From: Candidatus Sabulitectum sp.
GTDB taxonomy: Bacteria; Fermentibacterota; Fermentibacteria; Fermentibacterales; Fermentibacteraceae
Reading direction: 5' to 3'
DNA length: 8,497 nucleotides
Assembly (NCBI GenBank): GCA_023145935.1
Contig: JAGLDB010000074.1
Coordinates: 1-8,497, forward strand
Shown: positions 1 through 6,130 of the stretch, piece by piece
How the letters are laid out: each line of letters starts with the position of its first letter
Numbering within the stretch: position 1 is the stretch's first letter
Made by a program: the position numbers and the translations under genes
The notes under the pieces: model-generated
Told to the model about the DNA's origin: nothing
Database searches by the model: none
What the model saw: only the letters and a program-made list of their open reading frames with translations

Positions 1-1794
1 AGGAGTTTCCTCCACAGCGGCTTCAGCAACTATCTCATCTTTTTTCTGCTCATCATCAAAAGAAGTTGTATTTTCTTCAACGACGGTCTCTTCAACAGGG
101 CGTCCCTCAAGAGATGTTCTGAACTCAGCCAGCTCTTCCATTGGGCGGCCGTTGAAATAGCTTCTTACACTGAGTACGATTCTGCGGCTTGAAGGTACAA
201 CTTCGATAACCCTGAGAGGAAGATCGTCTCCTCTGCGAAGAACAGATGCTGGATTCTCAAGTACATCCCAACCGAGCTGGCTGAGTGGTACAAAGCCTTC
301 GATTCCATCTTCAAGGTCTACAACTACGCCCCGGTCGAGAATCTGAGTTACTATTCCCTTGACCTCTGCGGTCTCAGGGTAGCGATCACTCATTGAATCC
401 CATGGATTTTCCTCAGTCTGCTTAAGGCCCAGAGAGATGCGATGATTCTCGCGGTCTATGCTGAGAACAACAACCTTTACCGGCTGATTCTTCTGCACTA
501 TCTCTGAAGGATGACTGATCCTTTTTGTCCAGCTCATGTCAGAAATGTGGATAAGGCCATCTATGCCGTCCTCGATCTCAACAAATGCTCCGAAGTTGGT
601 CAGATTTCTAACCTTGCCGTCCACAGAAGATCCAATGGGGTATCTCTCCTCAATGGAATTCCATGGATTTTCCATGGTCTGTTTGAGCCCCAGAGAGATC
701 TTTCTTTCTTCTTCATTAACACTGAGAACCACTGCCTCAACTTCGTCCCCTACTGCAAGAATCTTTGAAGGGTGTCGGACATGCTTTGTCCAGGACATCT
801 CAGAGATGTGAATAAGGCCTTCTACTCCTGGCTCAATCTCTACAAATGCGCCGTAGTCCGTAATGGAGGCAACTTTACCTGTAATCATTGTTTCATTTGA
901 ATAGCGTTCTGCAACACCTTCCCAGGGGAATGGCTGAAGCTGCTTGAGACCCAGGGAAATGCGTTCGCGTTCTTTGTCAAACTTAAGAACTTTAACATCA
1001 ATTTCCTCACCAATTGTAAGAAGCTGTGATGGGTGACGAACTCTTCCCCAGCTCATGTCTGTAATGTGAAGGAGACCATCAATACCGCCAAGGTCAACAA
1101 ATGCACCAAAGTCGGTGATGTTCTTTACGATACCCTTCCTTACCTGCTCCTCCTCCAGCTCCTTGATCAGGTTCTCCTTCAGTTCACTTCGGGCCTCTTC
1201 AAGAACCTGTCTGCGGCTTACTACAATGTTTCTGCGACGCTTATTCAGCTTGATAACCCTGAAGTCCAATTCGTTTCCGCAGAATTTCTCCAGATTTGGA
1301 ACCTGTCTAAGAGCAACCTGAGAACCTGGAAGGAATGCATCAACACCCATGATCCTAACAGTAAGACCACCTTTTATACGCTTGATAACCTTACCCTTGA
1401 GAATAAGATTCTCATCGTATGCAACTTTGATATCGTTCCATACTGTGTGGAAGTGTGCCTTTTCCTTGGAAACAGTTACGCGTCCGTCGGTGTCCTCCAG
1501 GCTTTCAACGAAAACATCAACCTTTGTACCAGGCTCAGGTGCATCTTCATCACGGAATTCCTGAAGAGGAATAACACCCTCGCTCTTGTAACCCAGGTCT
1601 ACAATAACCTCGTTATTCGCAGTCTTAAGTATGGTACCAGAAATAATGGTCCCGACTTTTACTGTGAAGTTAGCGATAGTGCCTGCATAAGCAGCCTCAA
1701 AATCGCTACGCTCACTGGCTGTGTAATCATGACCTTCAATGGTCTCGATCTCTTCAGCTGTGAGGCCAACAACAAATTCTTTCATTTCACTCAT
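1..1794 (-). CDS. rpsA: 30S ribosomal protein S1, six S1 domains, 3' end outside window
   Basis: Ribosomal protein S1 binds mRNA on the 30S subunit and helps start translation, especially on leaders that are structured or have weak Shine-Dalgarno sites. The 598 visible residues hold six S1 (OB-fold) repeats at roughly 45-111, 130-196, 215-284, 303-371, 389-458 and 476-545. Repeats 3-5 are the most alike, with recurring motifs such as DFGAFVDL, GLIHISDMSW, RHPS and RISLGLKQ. After repeat 6 an acidic, Glu-rich tail begins (about 546 onward); the frame is still open at base 1, so the C-terminus is missing. The ATG at 1794 overlaps the plsC stop as ATGA and has a good AGGAA six bases upstream, which fixes the start and implies translational coupling. 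Six repeats is the length typical of Gram-negative S1. Identification is very secure. Confidence 0.97.
   Translation of the reverse strand, partial: MSEMKEFVVGLTAEEIETIEGHDYTASERSDFEAAYAGTIANFTVKVGTIISGTILKTANNEVIVDLGYKSEGVIPLQEFRDEDAPEPGTKVDVFVESLEDTDGRVTVSKEKAHFHTVWNDIKVAYDENLILKGKVIKRIKGGLTVRIMGVDAFLPGSQVALRQVPNLEKFCGNELDFRVIKLNKRRRNIVVSRRQVLEEARSELKENLIKELEEEQVRKGIVKNITDFGAFVDLGGIDGLLHITDMSWGRVRHPSQLLTIGEEIDVKVLKFDKERERISLGLKQLQPFPWEGVAERYSNETMITGKVASITDYGAFVEIEPGVEGLIHISEMSWTKHVRHPSKILAVGDEVEAVVLSVNEEERKISLGLKQTMENPWNSIEERYPIGSSVDGKVRNLTNFGAFVEIEDGIDGLIHISDMSWTKRISHPSEIVQKNQPVKVVVLSIDRENHRISLGLKQTEENPWDSMSDRYPETAEVKGIVTQILDRGVVVDLEDGIEGFVPLSQLGWDVLENPASVLRRGDDLPLRVIEVVPSSRRIVLSVRSYFNGRPMEELAEFRTSLEGRPVEETVVEENTTSFDDEQKKDEIVAEAAVEETP
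400..1060. repeat. Degenerate tandem DNA repeats of about 261 bp within rpsA
   Basis: The S1 domain repeats are still visible as DNA. The + strand word ccatggattttcc occurs at 400-412 and again at 661-673, exactly 261 bases (87 codons) apart, and a diverged version follows at about 922. A second series, around 'ccagctcatgtc' and 'ccaggacatctc', starts near 529, 790 and 1048, giving steps of 261 and 258 bases. These are the junctions and cores of S1 repeats 3 to 6. They reflect protein-domain duplication and need not be a mobile or regulatory repeat. Confidence 0.75.
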
Positions 1795-2429
1795 TCAAAG
1801 TTCCTTTCTTTTCCTTTTGTTTTATCTTTGATTTCCTTAACTTTATTTAGTATGTATTCTGCTGACATTTTGGCTCCGCCTTTTTCGTGCATGATCTCAA
1901 GCTCTTCCGGCAGAATTAGCTCACCGAATGTTACACTGAATCTTGATTTGAACAGCAAAGTGCTTTTGGGATCGTCCATACCTTTCAGTAAGAAAGGAAG
2001 CACAGGAGCTGAAGTGGCATGTGCAATGTATCCTACCCCGGCCTTGGCAGGCAGCATTACTCCGTTCCTGCTTCTTGTTCCCTCTGGAAAAATAATAACT
2101 GCTGCCCCGCTGTTCACAAGTTCAATAGCTTTATTCAAAGCACCGGAATTCACATTAGACCTTCTGTTGATGGGAAAAGCTCCCAGCTTCTGCATAAACC
2201 AGGAAAGAAAGCGGGTCTTGAACAAGCTGGACTTCGCCATGAAATGTACAGCCCTGGGGACTGCTGCCGCAATAAAGGGGGGATCCCAGTTTGATATGTG
2301 GTTTCCAGCAAGGATCAGATTTCCCTTTGGGAAATTCTTCCGATTCACCACTTTCATTCTGAATATAAGTGTTGCAATAGTAACAATAACAGGTCGGAGA
2401 ATTATATCTACCAGAATTGATCTTTTCAT
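1791..2429 (-). CDS. plsC: 1-acyl-sn-glycerol-3-phosphate acyltransferase (PlsC family)
   Basis: This 212-residue enzyme is expected to add the second acyl chain to lysophosphatidic acid, making phosphatidic acid at the inner face of the membrane. The family's four blocks are visible: the HX4D catalytic block NHISNWD at 43-49, GAFPINR at 83-89, FPEGTRS at 114-120 and VLPFLLKG at 143-150. The hydrophobic N-terminus (about residues 5-24) probably anchors it in the membrane. I prefer the ATG at 2429, which overlaps the cmk stop as ATGA; an in-frame GTG at 2438 would add only three residues. The gene ends overlapping the rpsA start by four bases. The length and block order are normal. The true substrate could be another lysophospholipid, but the cmk-plsC-rpsA setting favours the standard role. 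Confidence 0.93.
   Translation of the reverse strand: MKRSILVDIILRPVIVTIATLIFRMKVVNRKNFPKGNLILAGNHISNWDPPFIAAAVPRAVHFMAKSSLFKTRFLSWFMQKLGAFPINRRSNVNSGALNKAIELVNSGAAVIIFPEGTRSRNGVMLPAKAGVGYIAHATSAPVLPFLLKGMDDPKSTLLFKSRFSVTFGELILPEELEIMHEKGGAKMSAEYILNKVKEIKDKTKGKERNFE
1801..1805 (-). promoter_or_regulatory. Ribosome binding site of rpsA (AGGAA)
   Basis: On the minus strand AGGAA lies six bases before the ATG at 1794, inside the last codons of plsC and within a purine-rich run. It supports the rpsA start and allows more S1 initiation than simple ATGA coupling would give. Confidence 0.7.
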
Positions 2430-3079
2430 ATGATGCACCGCTCTGCGTAAGCGCGAAGAACGAAATTGACCTGCTGATCGATAGACATAGTCGTACCATC
2501 AAGCCACAGGGCTCCCGGAGGAAGCCTTAAGGGGCTTTCGGATCTGTTCCTGTCTCTGTAGTCTCTACGGAAAACAGATTGAACCATGCTGTTCATTTGA
2601 GAAGTGTCGTGGTTCATATCTTTCAATCTTCGCCATGCTCTTACGGCAATATCTGCCACCACATAAACTTTTAGCGCAGCGTTGGGAAATACTACCGTCC
2701 CCATGTCTCTGCCCTCTGCCACTGTATTGTGTTTCTCGCCAAAAGCTCTCTGAAGTGAGACCATATAATCTCTTACTGCACGATGAGCAGATATGATACT
2801 TGCGGCTTCACCTATGGCCTGGGTTCTTATCTTTCCGGAAATGTTGTTTCCGTCAAGAAATACACCTCTGCTTGAAACATCTATGGAGTGATCGAAAAGA
2901 AGATCGGATGCGGCAGATCCATCCTGAACATCAATACCTGAAGATGAAACTAGAAAAGCCGACGCTCGGTACATTGCGCCGGTATCCAGATACTCAAAAT
3001 TAAGCGCCGCCGCTATTTTCTTCGCAGTAGTACTCTTACCGGAAGCAGCTGGGCCATCCACAGCGATTATCTCAGGCAG
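2426..3079 (-). CDS. cmk: Cytidylate kinase, probable CTG start
   Basis: Cytidylate kinase phosphorylates CMP and dCMP with ATP, recycling CMP from lipid and RNA turnover. Counting from the CTG at 3079 the protein is 217 residues: P-loop GPAASGKS at 9-16, TGAMYR at 33-38, EGRDMGTVVFP at 122-132, the Arg/Asp-rich lid RDYRDRNRSESPL at 172-184 and LDGTTMSI near 193-200. All are typical of Cmk. The start is the odd point. The first ordinary start codon in frame is GTG at 3061, but that leaves only the DGP before the P-loop and removes the first beta-strand (EIIAV). That strand is encoded just upstream, and the only plausible in-frame initiator there is CTG, directly after an in-frame TGA. The product is secure; the exact start is not. 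A promoter-like sequence lies upstream, and plsC follows with an ATGA overlap. Confidence 0.93.
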   Translation of the reverse strand: MPEIIAVDGPAASGKSTTAKKIAAALNFEYLDTGAMYRASAFLVSSSGIDVQDGSAASDLLFDHSIDVSSRGVFLDGNNISGKIRTQAIGEAASIISAHRAVRDYMVSLQRAFGEKHNTVAEGRDMGTVVFPNAALKVYVVADIAVRAWRRLKDMNHDTSQMNSMVQSVFRRDYRDRNRSESPLRLPPGALWLDGTTMSIDQQVNFVLRAYAERCII

Positions 3080-3091
3080 TCAAATTCACAT

Positions 3092-3097
3092 CCCCTC
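3092..3097 (-). promoter_or_regulatory. Shine-Dalgarno-like GAGGGG upstream of cmk
   Basis: Minus-strand AAAGAGGGG (core GAGGGG) is the strongest purine motif ahead of cmk. It sits 12 bases from the proposed CTG start, which is long, and 8 bases from a TTG at 3083, which is ideal but lies in another frame and meets TGA after three codons. An ATG directly after the motif (3091) is followed at once by TGA. The motif therefore bears on which cmk start is used. Confidence 0.5.
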
Positions 3098-3111
3098 TTT
3101 TAGATAGGGCA

Positions 3112-3140
3112 AATATCTACAAAAGAGAGCTATTCGTCAA
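3112..3140 (-). promoter_or_regulatory. Candidate sigma-70-type promoter for cmk-plsC-rpsA
   Basis: On the minus strand TTGACG (3140-3135, five of six matches to the -35 consensus) is followed after 17 bases by GATATT (3117-3112, four of six matches to the -10 consensus). Transcription would begin near 3105, giving a leader of roughly 25 bases that contains the GAGGGG motif. This is the only sizeable gap in the window (3080-3192), which fits a promoter for the ribosomal-protein operon. I found no strong hairpin plus T-run after the pseudouridine synthase stop, so read-through from upstream is likely. The match is by eye only. Confidence 0.4.
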
Positions 3141-3192
3141 GAGTATTCCCATACAATTTCCTCTATTGGTTACATACTGCAGTGGAGATTAA

Positions 3193-3948
3193 TTATCTGT
3201 CCAGTCTGACTATCCTGCATAGAGATGTAATTTCCTCAGAGGTGAGTATCCGCCATTTTCCCCGCTGAAGGTCTTCAAGCTTGATCGGGCCGAATCTGAT
3301 TCTTTCAAGGCCGATGAGAGGAATCCCGGAGAACTTTGACAGTCTTCTTACTTCTCTGTTGCGTCCTGTGGTTAAAACCACACTGAGGGTCTTTGTACCG
3401 GTCTTCTCAACAGACTTTGGCTTGGAAAATTCTCCCGGGGCAATGAAAAGCCCCTTACGCATTTTTTCAACTGCTTGTTTTTCTGGAGGCTTGGCGAGAA
3501 TCAGAGAGTATTCCCTCTCCACGCGCCATTTTGGGTGGGTCAGCCTGTAAACCAGCTCGCCATCATTGCTCCACAAGATCAGTCCGCCAGTTCTTATGTC
3601 AAGACGGCCCACCGGTGCGGCGCCTTTTGGCATTCCAACGGAAAGCTGGGATATGGGTCTTGAGGCATTCTCATTCATTGTGGTTTCGTAACCGGAAGGT
3701 TTGTTCATTACTGCAACAAAGATATCCGGAAGCGTCACAGCAGCACCGTCCCACTGAACAATATCACCTTTAGACACTCTTTCAGCGGGGTTGGTTACTA
3801 GAAGCCCGTTTATTGTAACCATTCCGTTTTTTATGCCAGTATCGCAGTTTCTCCTGCTTGCAATTCCTGATCTTGCAATGAAGCGGTTAAGTCTCATGCC
3901 GTCGGCAGCGGCTGATGCGGATTTTTTGCCTTTAGATGATCTGGTCAC
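3193..3948 (-). CDS. rluB: RsuA/RluB-family rRNA pseudouridine synthase
   Basis: This 251-residue enzyme should convert a specific uridine in rRNA to pseudouridine. It has an N-terminal S4 RNA-binding domain (about 18-63, with GIASRRN and GMVTING), then the catalytic domain with GRLDIRTGGL at 114-123, where Asp117 is the expected catalytic aspartate, and the later family motif TTGRNREVRRL at 193-203. I place the start at GTG 3948, one base after the scpB stop, because GGGAG lies six bases before it; the frame stays open to an ATG at 3984, but that would overlap scpB by 35 bases. The N-terminal stretch before the S4 domain is basic and Ala/Ser-rich. In scpAB-linked genes this family usually corresponds to RluB-type 23S rRNA modification, but RsuA (16S) or RluE/RluF-type specificity cannot be excluded from sequence. 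Confidence 0.88.
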   Translation of the reverse strand: MTRSSKGKKSASAAADGMRLNRFIARSGIASRRNCDTGIKNGMVTINGLLVTNPAERVSKGDIVQWDGAAVTLPDIFVAVMNKPSGYETTMNENASRPISQLSVGMPKGAAPVGRLDIRTGGLILWSNDGELVYRLTHPKWRVEREYSLILAKPPEKQAVEKMRKGLFIAPGEFSKPKSVEKTGTKTLSVVLTTGRNREVRRLSKFSGIPLIGLERIRFGPIKLEDLQRGKWRILTSEEITSLCRIVRLDR

Positions 3949-3949
3949 T

Positions 3950-4522
3950 TTATTCTCCCGATAGCTCAGAAGCCAGCCGCTCAATATCTTCAGCGGATAG
4001 CTTCAAGAGGTTTTCCATCTCGTTAGTTCTTGGTAAATGATCCAGCTTGTTCAGACCGAAGTACTCCAGGAATCGAGAAGTTGTTCCGTAAAGAAGCGGT
4101 CTTCCCGGGGTTTCCTGTCGTCCGTCGATCTTTACCAGGTCTCTCTCAAGCAGGGTTCTCACGGCACTGTCGCTGTTCACTCCGCGAACAGCCTCAACCT
4201 GGGCTCTTGTAGCTGGTTGTCTGTAGGCTATAACAGCAAGTGTTTCCAGGGAAGCTCTTGAGAGTCTGCTGTGTCTTTTCCCCTCAAACAGTTGCCCTAC
4301 TATAAAGCCAAGTTCCGGGTCTGTTACTATTCTGTATCCCCCTGCAAGTCTGGCGACTACAATAGAGTGTCCTCCTGAAGCCAGCTCTGCTTCGATACGC
4401 AGTACAGCCTGCTCGGCAGACTCTGTGCCACAGCCTGTGAGCTCACATATTCGATTCACAGTAACAGGTGCTTCGGTGGCGACAAGAAGGGCTTCTATCT
4501 GCCTTGCAAGCTGATCAAGCAT
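3950..4522 (-). CDS. scpB: Segregation and condensation protein B
   Basis: ScpB (190 residues) is the dimeric winged-helix (kite) subunit that binds the ScpA linker in the SMC-ScpAB condensin, which organises and segregates the chromosome. Two winged-helix domains are expected: the first spans about 5-80, the second about 85-155. The second holds the family signature LSRASLETLAVIAYRQ and PATRAQVEAVRGVNSD (87-118) and GRPLLYGTT (140-148). Its ATG overlaps the end of scpA by eight bases, and the next gene starts one base after its TAA, so ScpA, ScpB and the pseudouridine synthase are probably translated from one message. Length and motifs are standard for the family. The SMC gene itself is not in this window. 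Confidence 0.96.
   Translation of the reverse strand: MLDQLARQIEALLVATEAPVTVNRICELTGCGTESAEQAVLRIEAELASGGHSIVVARLAGGYRIVTDPELGFIVGQLFEGKRHSRLSRASLETLAVIAYRQPATRAQVEAVRGVNSDSAVRTLLERDLVKIDGRQETPGRPLLYGTTSRFLEYFGLNKLDHLPRTNEMENLLKLSAEDIERLASELSGE
3955..3959 (-). promoter_or_regulatory. Ribosome binding site deciding the pseudouridine synthase start (GGGAG)
   Basis: Minus-strand GGGAG is encoded in the last codons of scpB and lies six bases ahead of GTG 3948. The spacing is ideal, which favours this GTG over the in-frame ATG at 3984. Confidence 0.65.
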
Positions 4523-5264
4523 TCATTTCCCACCTTTCTATTTTTCTTGTCAGGATGATATCCGAGAAGGGATAGCTCTGTTCAGTGGTGATCCATCCAC
4601 GCTTTACAAGCTCAAGAATTGCAACAAAGAAAGATACTACAACAGCCTGGTCAGCATCCTTTCCCACAGTATCACTGAAATCTTTTGCAGCTTTGAATGG
4701 AAGAAGCCTGTCCAGAACAGAAACACACTCGGTGAGAGAAAGAAGCGGTTTGCGTATGCGATGTCTGGGGGGAGGAGCGTTCTTCTCCGCCATGTTCTCC
4801 AGAGCGAGCAGAAGTTCCAGCAATGAGGTCTGGCCTGGATCGGTTACGGCAATATCTTCCTGGTATCTCTCTCGTTCTCCAGGAGTAGTGTATGCATCAC
4901 GCCAGATTGATTCGCTTTCCCGGAGTTCTGAGGCAACTTCCTTAAAAGCTTTGTACAGCACAAGATGTCTCATAAGAGTTTCCATTGGATCTTCAGTATC
5001 CTCCATAAGAGCCCGCTCAACAGGAAGAAGCAATCTGCTTTTCATTCTTGTAAGTGTAGCAGCCATGACCAGATACTCTCCTGCTATGTCAAGATTGAGA
5101 TCCTCGGCCTTTCTGATGTAGTCCAGATATTGATCAGCAACCTCAGCCACATGAATTGTAGTAACATCAAGTTCGTCTCTTCTTATAAGGAACAGAAGAA
5201 GATCAAGAGGACCCTCGAAATCTTTAATATCAATTCTGCATGCTCTCTGACTATCAGCAGACAT
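4515..5264 (-). CDS. scpA: Segregation and condensation protein A
   Basis: ScpA is the kleisin that bridges the two SMC heads in bacterial condensin. The protein is 249 residues from the ATG at 5264. The N-terminal SMC-neck-binding part has the hallmark FEGPLDLLLFLIRRDELD (16-33) and the helix AGEYLVMAATLTRMKSRLLLP (61-81). A middle acidic and helical linker for ScpB follows (about 85-165), and the C-terminal winged helix (about 205-245) contains VSFFVAILELVKRG and FSDIILTRK. The frame stays open upstream to 5450, but that extension lies inside era and does not resemble ScpA. The 5264 ATG precedes the hallmark by the usual short distance and overlaps the era stop by 11 bases. No strong Shine-Dalgarno is seen before it, so translation is probably coupled to era. 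Confidence 0.95.
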   Translation of the reverse strand: MSADSQRACRIDIKDFEGPLDLLLFLIRRDELDVTTIHVAEVADQYLDYIRKAEDLNLDIAGEYLVMAATLTRMKSRLLLPVERALMEDTEDPMETLMRHLVLYKAFKEVASELRESESIWRDAYTTPGERERYQEDIAVTDPGQTSLLELLLALENMAEKNAPPPRHRIRKPLLSLTECVSVLDRLLPFKAAKDFSDTVGKDADQAVVVSFFVAILELVKRGWITTEQSYPFSDIILTRKIERWEMNA

Positions 5265-6123
5265 ATCCGAATTCCAGTAGATCTGTTTTGTTTTCGGTCC
5301 AGGCCTCTCGAACCTTGACCCAGAGATCAAGTCTGCACTTTTCCCCGGTAAATTCCCTGATAGCTGCTGTAGACAGCTTGTTGATCTGTCCAAGGGTCTG
5401 CCCTTTTCGCCCGATGAGCATTCCTTTTGAGGAAGCGCGGGATACGACAAGGTTGGCCCTTACATAGAGGCTGCCGTCTCTCTGGGACGTTTCTTCAATC
5501 TGAACAGCGGTTTCTGCGGCAACTTCCAGGGGAAGAATGCCAAATAACTGAGTGCGGATCTGTTCAGACACAAGAAATCGCTTGGAATTAAGCGTGTTTA
5601 TGTTCCTTGGAAACAATCTGTTCCTTAAAGGGATGTTCTTCAAGACAGAGTCCATAAGCTGGGATATTCCGAAACCGAGCAGCGGAGTTACAGGAACAAT
5701 TCCTGTGAATAAATTTGTGTATCTGGCTTTTGTCACATAAGCAGTCCGGTGATCCGGTTTTACGAAATCACTTTTCCCCAGGGCGAGAATTATTGGTTTT
5801 TCATCTGCCCGTCTCAGAAATTGTTTCAGTGATGGTTTCTCAAGATCCGTGTCGAAAGTTCTTATGTCAGCAACAAGAACTACCACATCCACCCAGTCTA
5901 TAATGGGATAGTTGTAACCGCTCTCAATAGGTGGAGTGTCTACAAAACATATCTGCGCATTTTCAGGGGTGCAGATTGCTGTAATAGGCATTCTGGTGGA
6001 AGCCGGCTGTATGGCCACCGGTGAAATAGTTGTTTTGGTAAGGGCATTCAACAGACTTGACTTGCCTGTATTTGAAAGACCAGCTACAAGTGCATATCCG
6101 CTGGGTATAATTCCACTTGGCAT
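5254..6123 (-). CDS. era: Era-family GTPase with divergent G motifs
   Basis: Era is a GTPase that binds the 3' end of 16S rRNA during 30S assembly. This 289-residue protein has the Era layout: a G domain (about 8-165) followed by a KH domain (about 195-285). The KH part is well conserved, with IGRKGQTLGQI at 237-247 and LDLWVKVREAW at 265-275. The G domain is not typical. G1 is sound (GLSNTGKS, 15-22) and G2 keeps Thr43-Arg44, but G3 reads DTPP (62-65) in place of DTPG, G4 reads GKSD (116-119) in place of NKxD, and G5 reads PVTPLLG (144-150) where Era has an SA motif. The stretch after G3 is about ten residues shorter than in E. coli Era as I recall it. AGGAGA, three bases before the ATG, overlaps the stop of the propeller gene. 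Its role in ribosome assembly is likely; normal GTPase cycling is uncertain. Confidence 0.85.
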   Translation of the reverse strand: MPSGIIPSGYALVAGLSNTGKSSLLNALTKTTISPVAIQPASTRMPITAICTPENAQICFVDTPPIESGYNYPIIDWVDVVVLVADIRTFDTDLEKPSLKQFLRRADEKPIILALGKSDFVKPDHRTAYVTKARYTNLFTGIVPVTPLLGFGISQLMDSVLKNIPLRNRLFPRNINTLNSKRFLVSEQIRTQLFGILPLEVAAETAVQIEETSQRDGSLYVRANLVVSRASSKGMLIGRKGQTLGQINKLSTAAIREFTGEKCRLDLWVKVREAWTENKTDLLEFGYVC

Positions 6124-6130
6124 TTGTCTC

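Noticed and set aside
1033..2433. Long + strand open frame of 466 codons, antisense to rpsA and plsC
   Set aside because: It spans two secure minus-strand genes and their junction, resembles no family I know, and its sequence follows from the codon pattern of the real genes.
3076..3091. Reading the in-frame TGA codons before cmk as sense, so that ATG 3091 starts the gene
   Set aside because: plsC, scpA, era and cmk all end at TGA where it must stop, so TGA is not recoded here; the SD would also touch the ATG.
3141..3192. Possible terminator after the pseudouridine synthase
   Set aside because: Only a four-base stem (GTAT/ATAC) and no T-run were found, too weak to call.
3949..3984. ATG 3984 as the start of the pseudouridine synthase
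   Set aside because: It would overlap scpB by 35 bases and add residues unlike the family, while GTG 3948 has a well-spaced GGGAG.
4585..5121. Open frame of 178 codons on the + strand
   Set aside because: It lies wholly inside scpA and has a Ser/Arg-rich composition typical of antisense shadows.
5265..5450. N-terminal extension of scpA up to 5450
   Set aside because: The added residues lie in the era frame region, do not resemble ScpA, and the 5264 ATG sits at the normal distance before the FEGPLDLLL hallmark.
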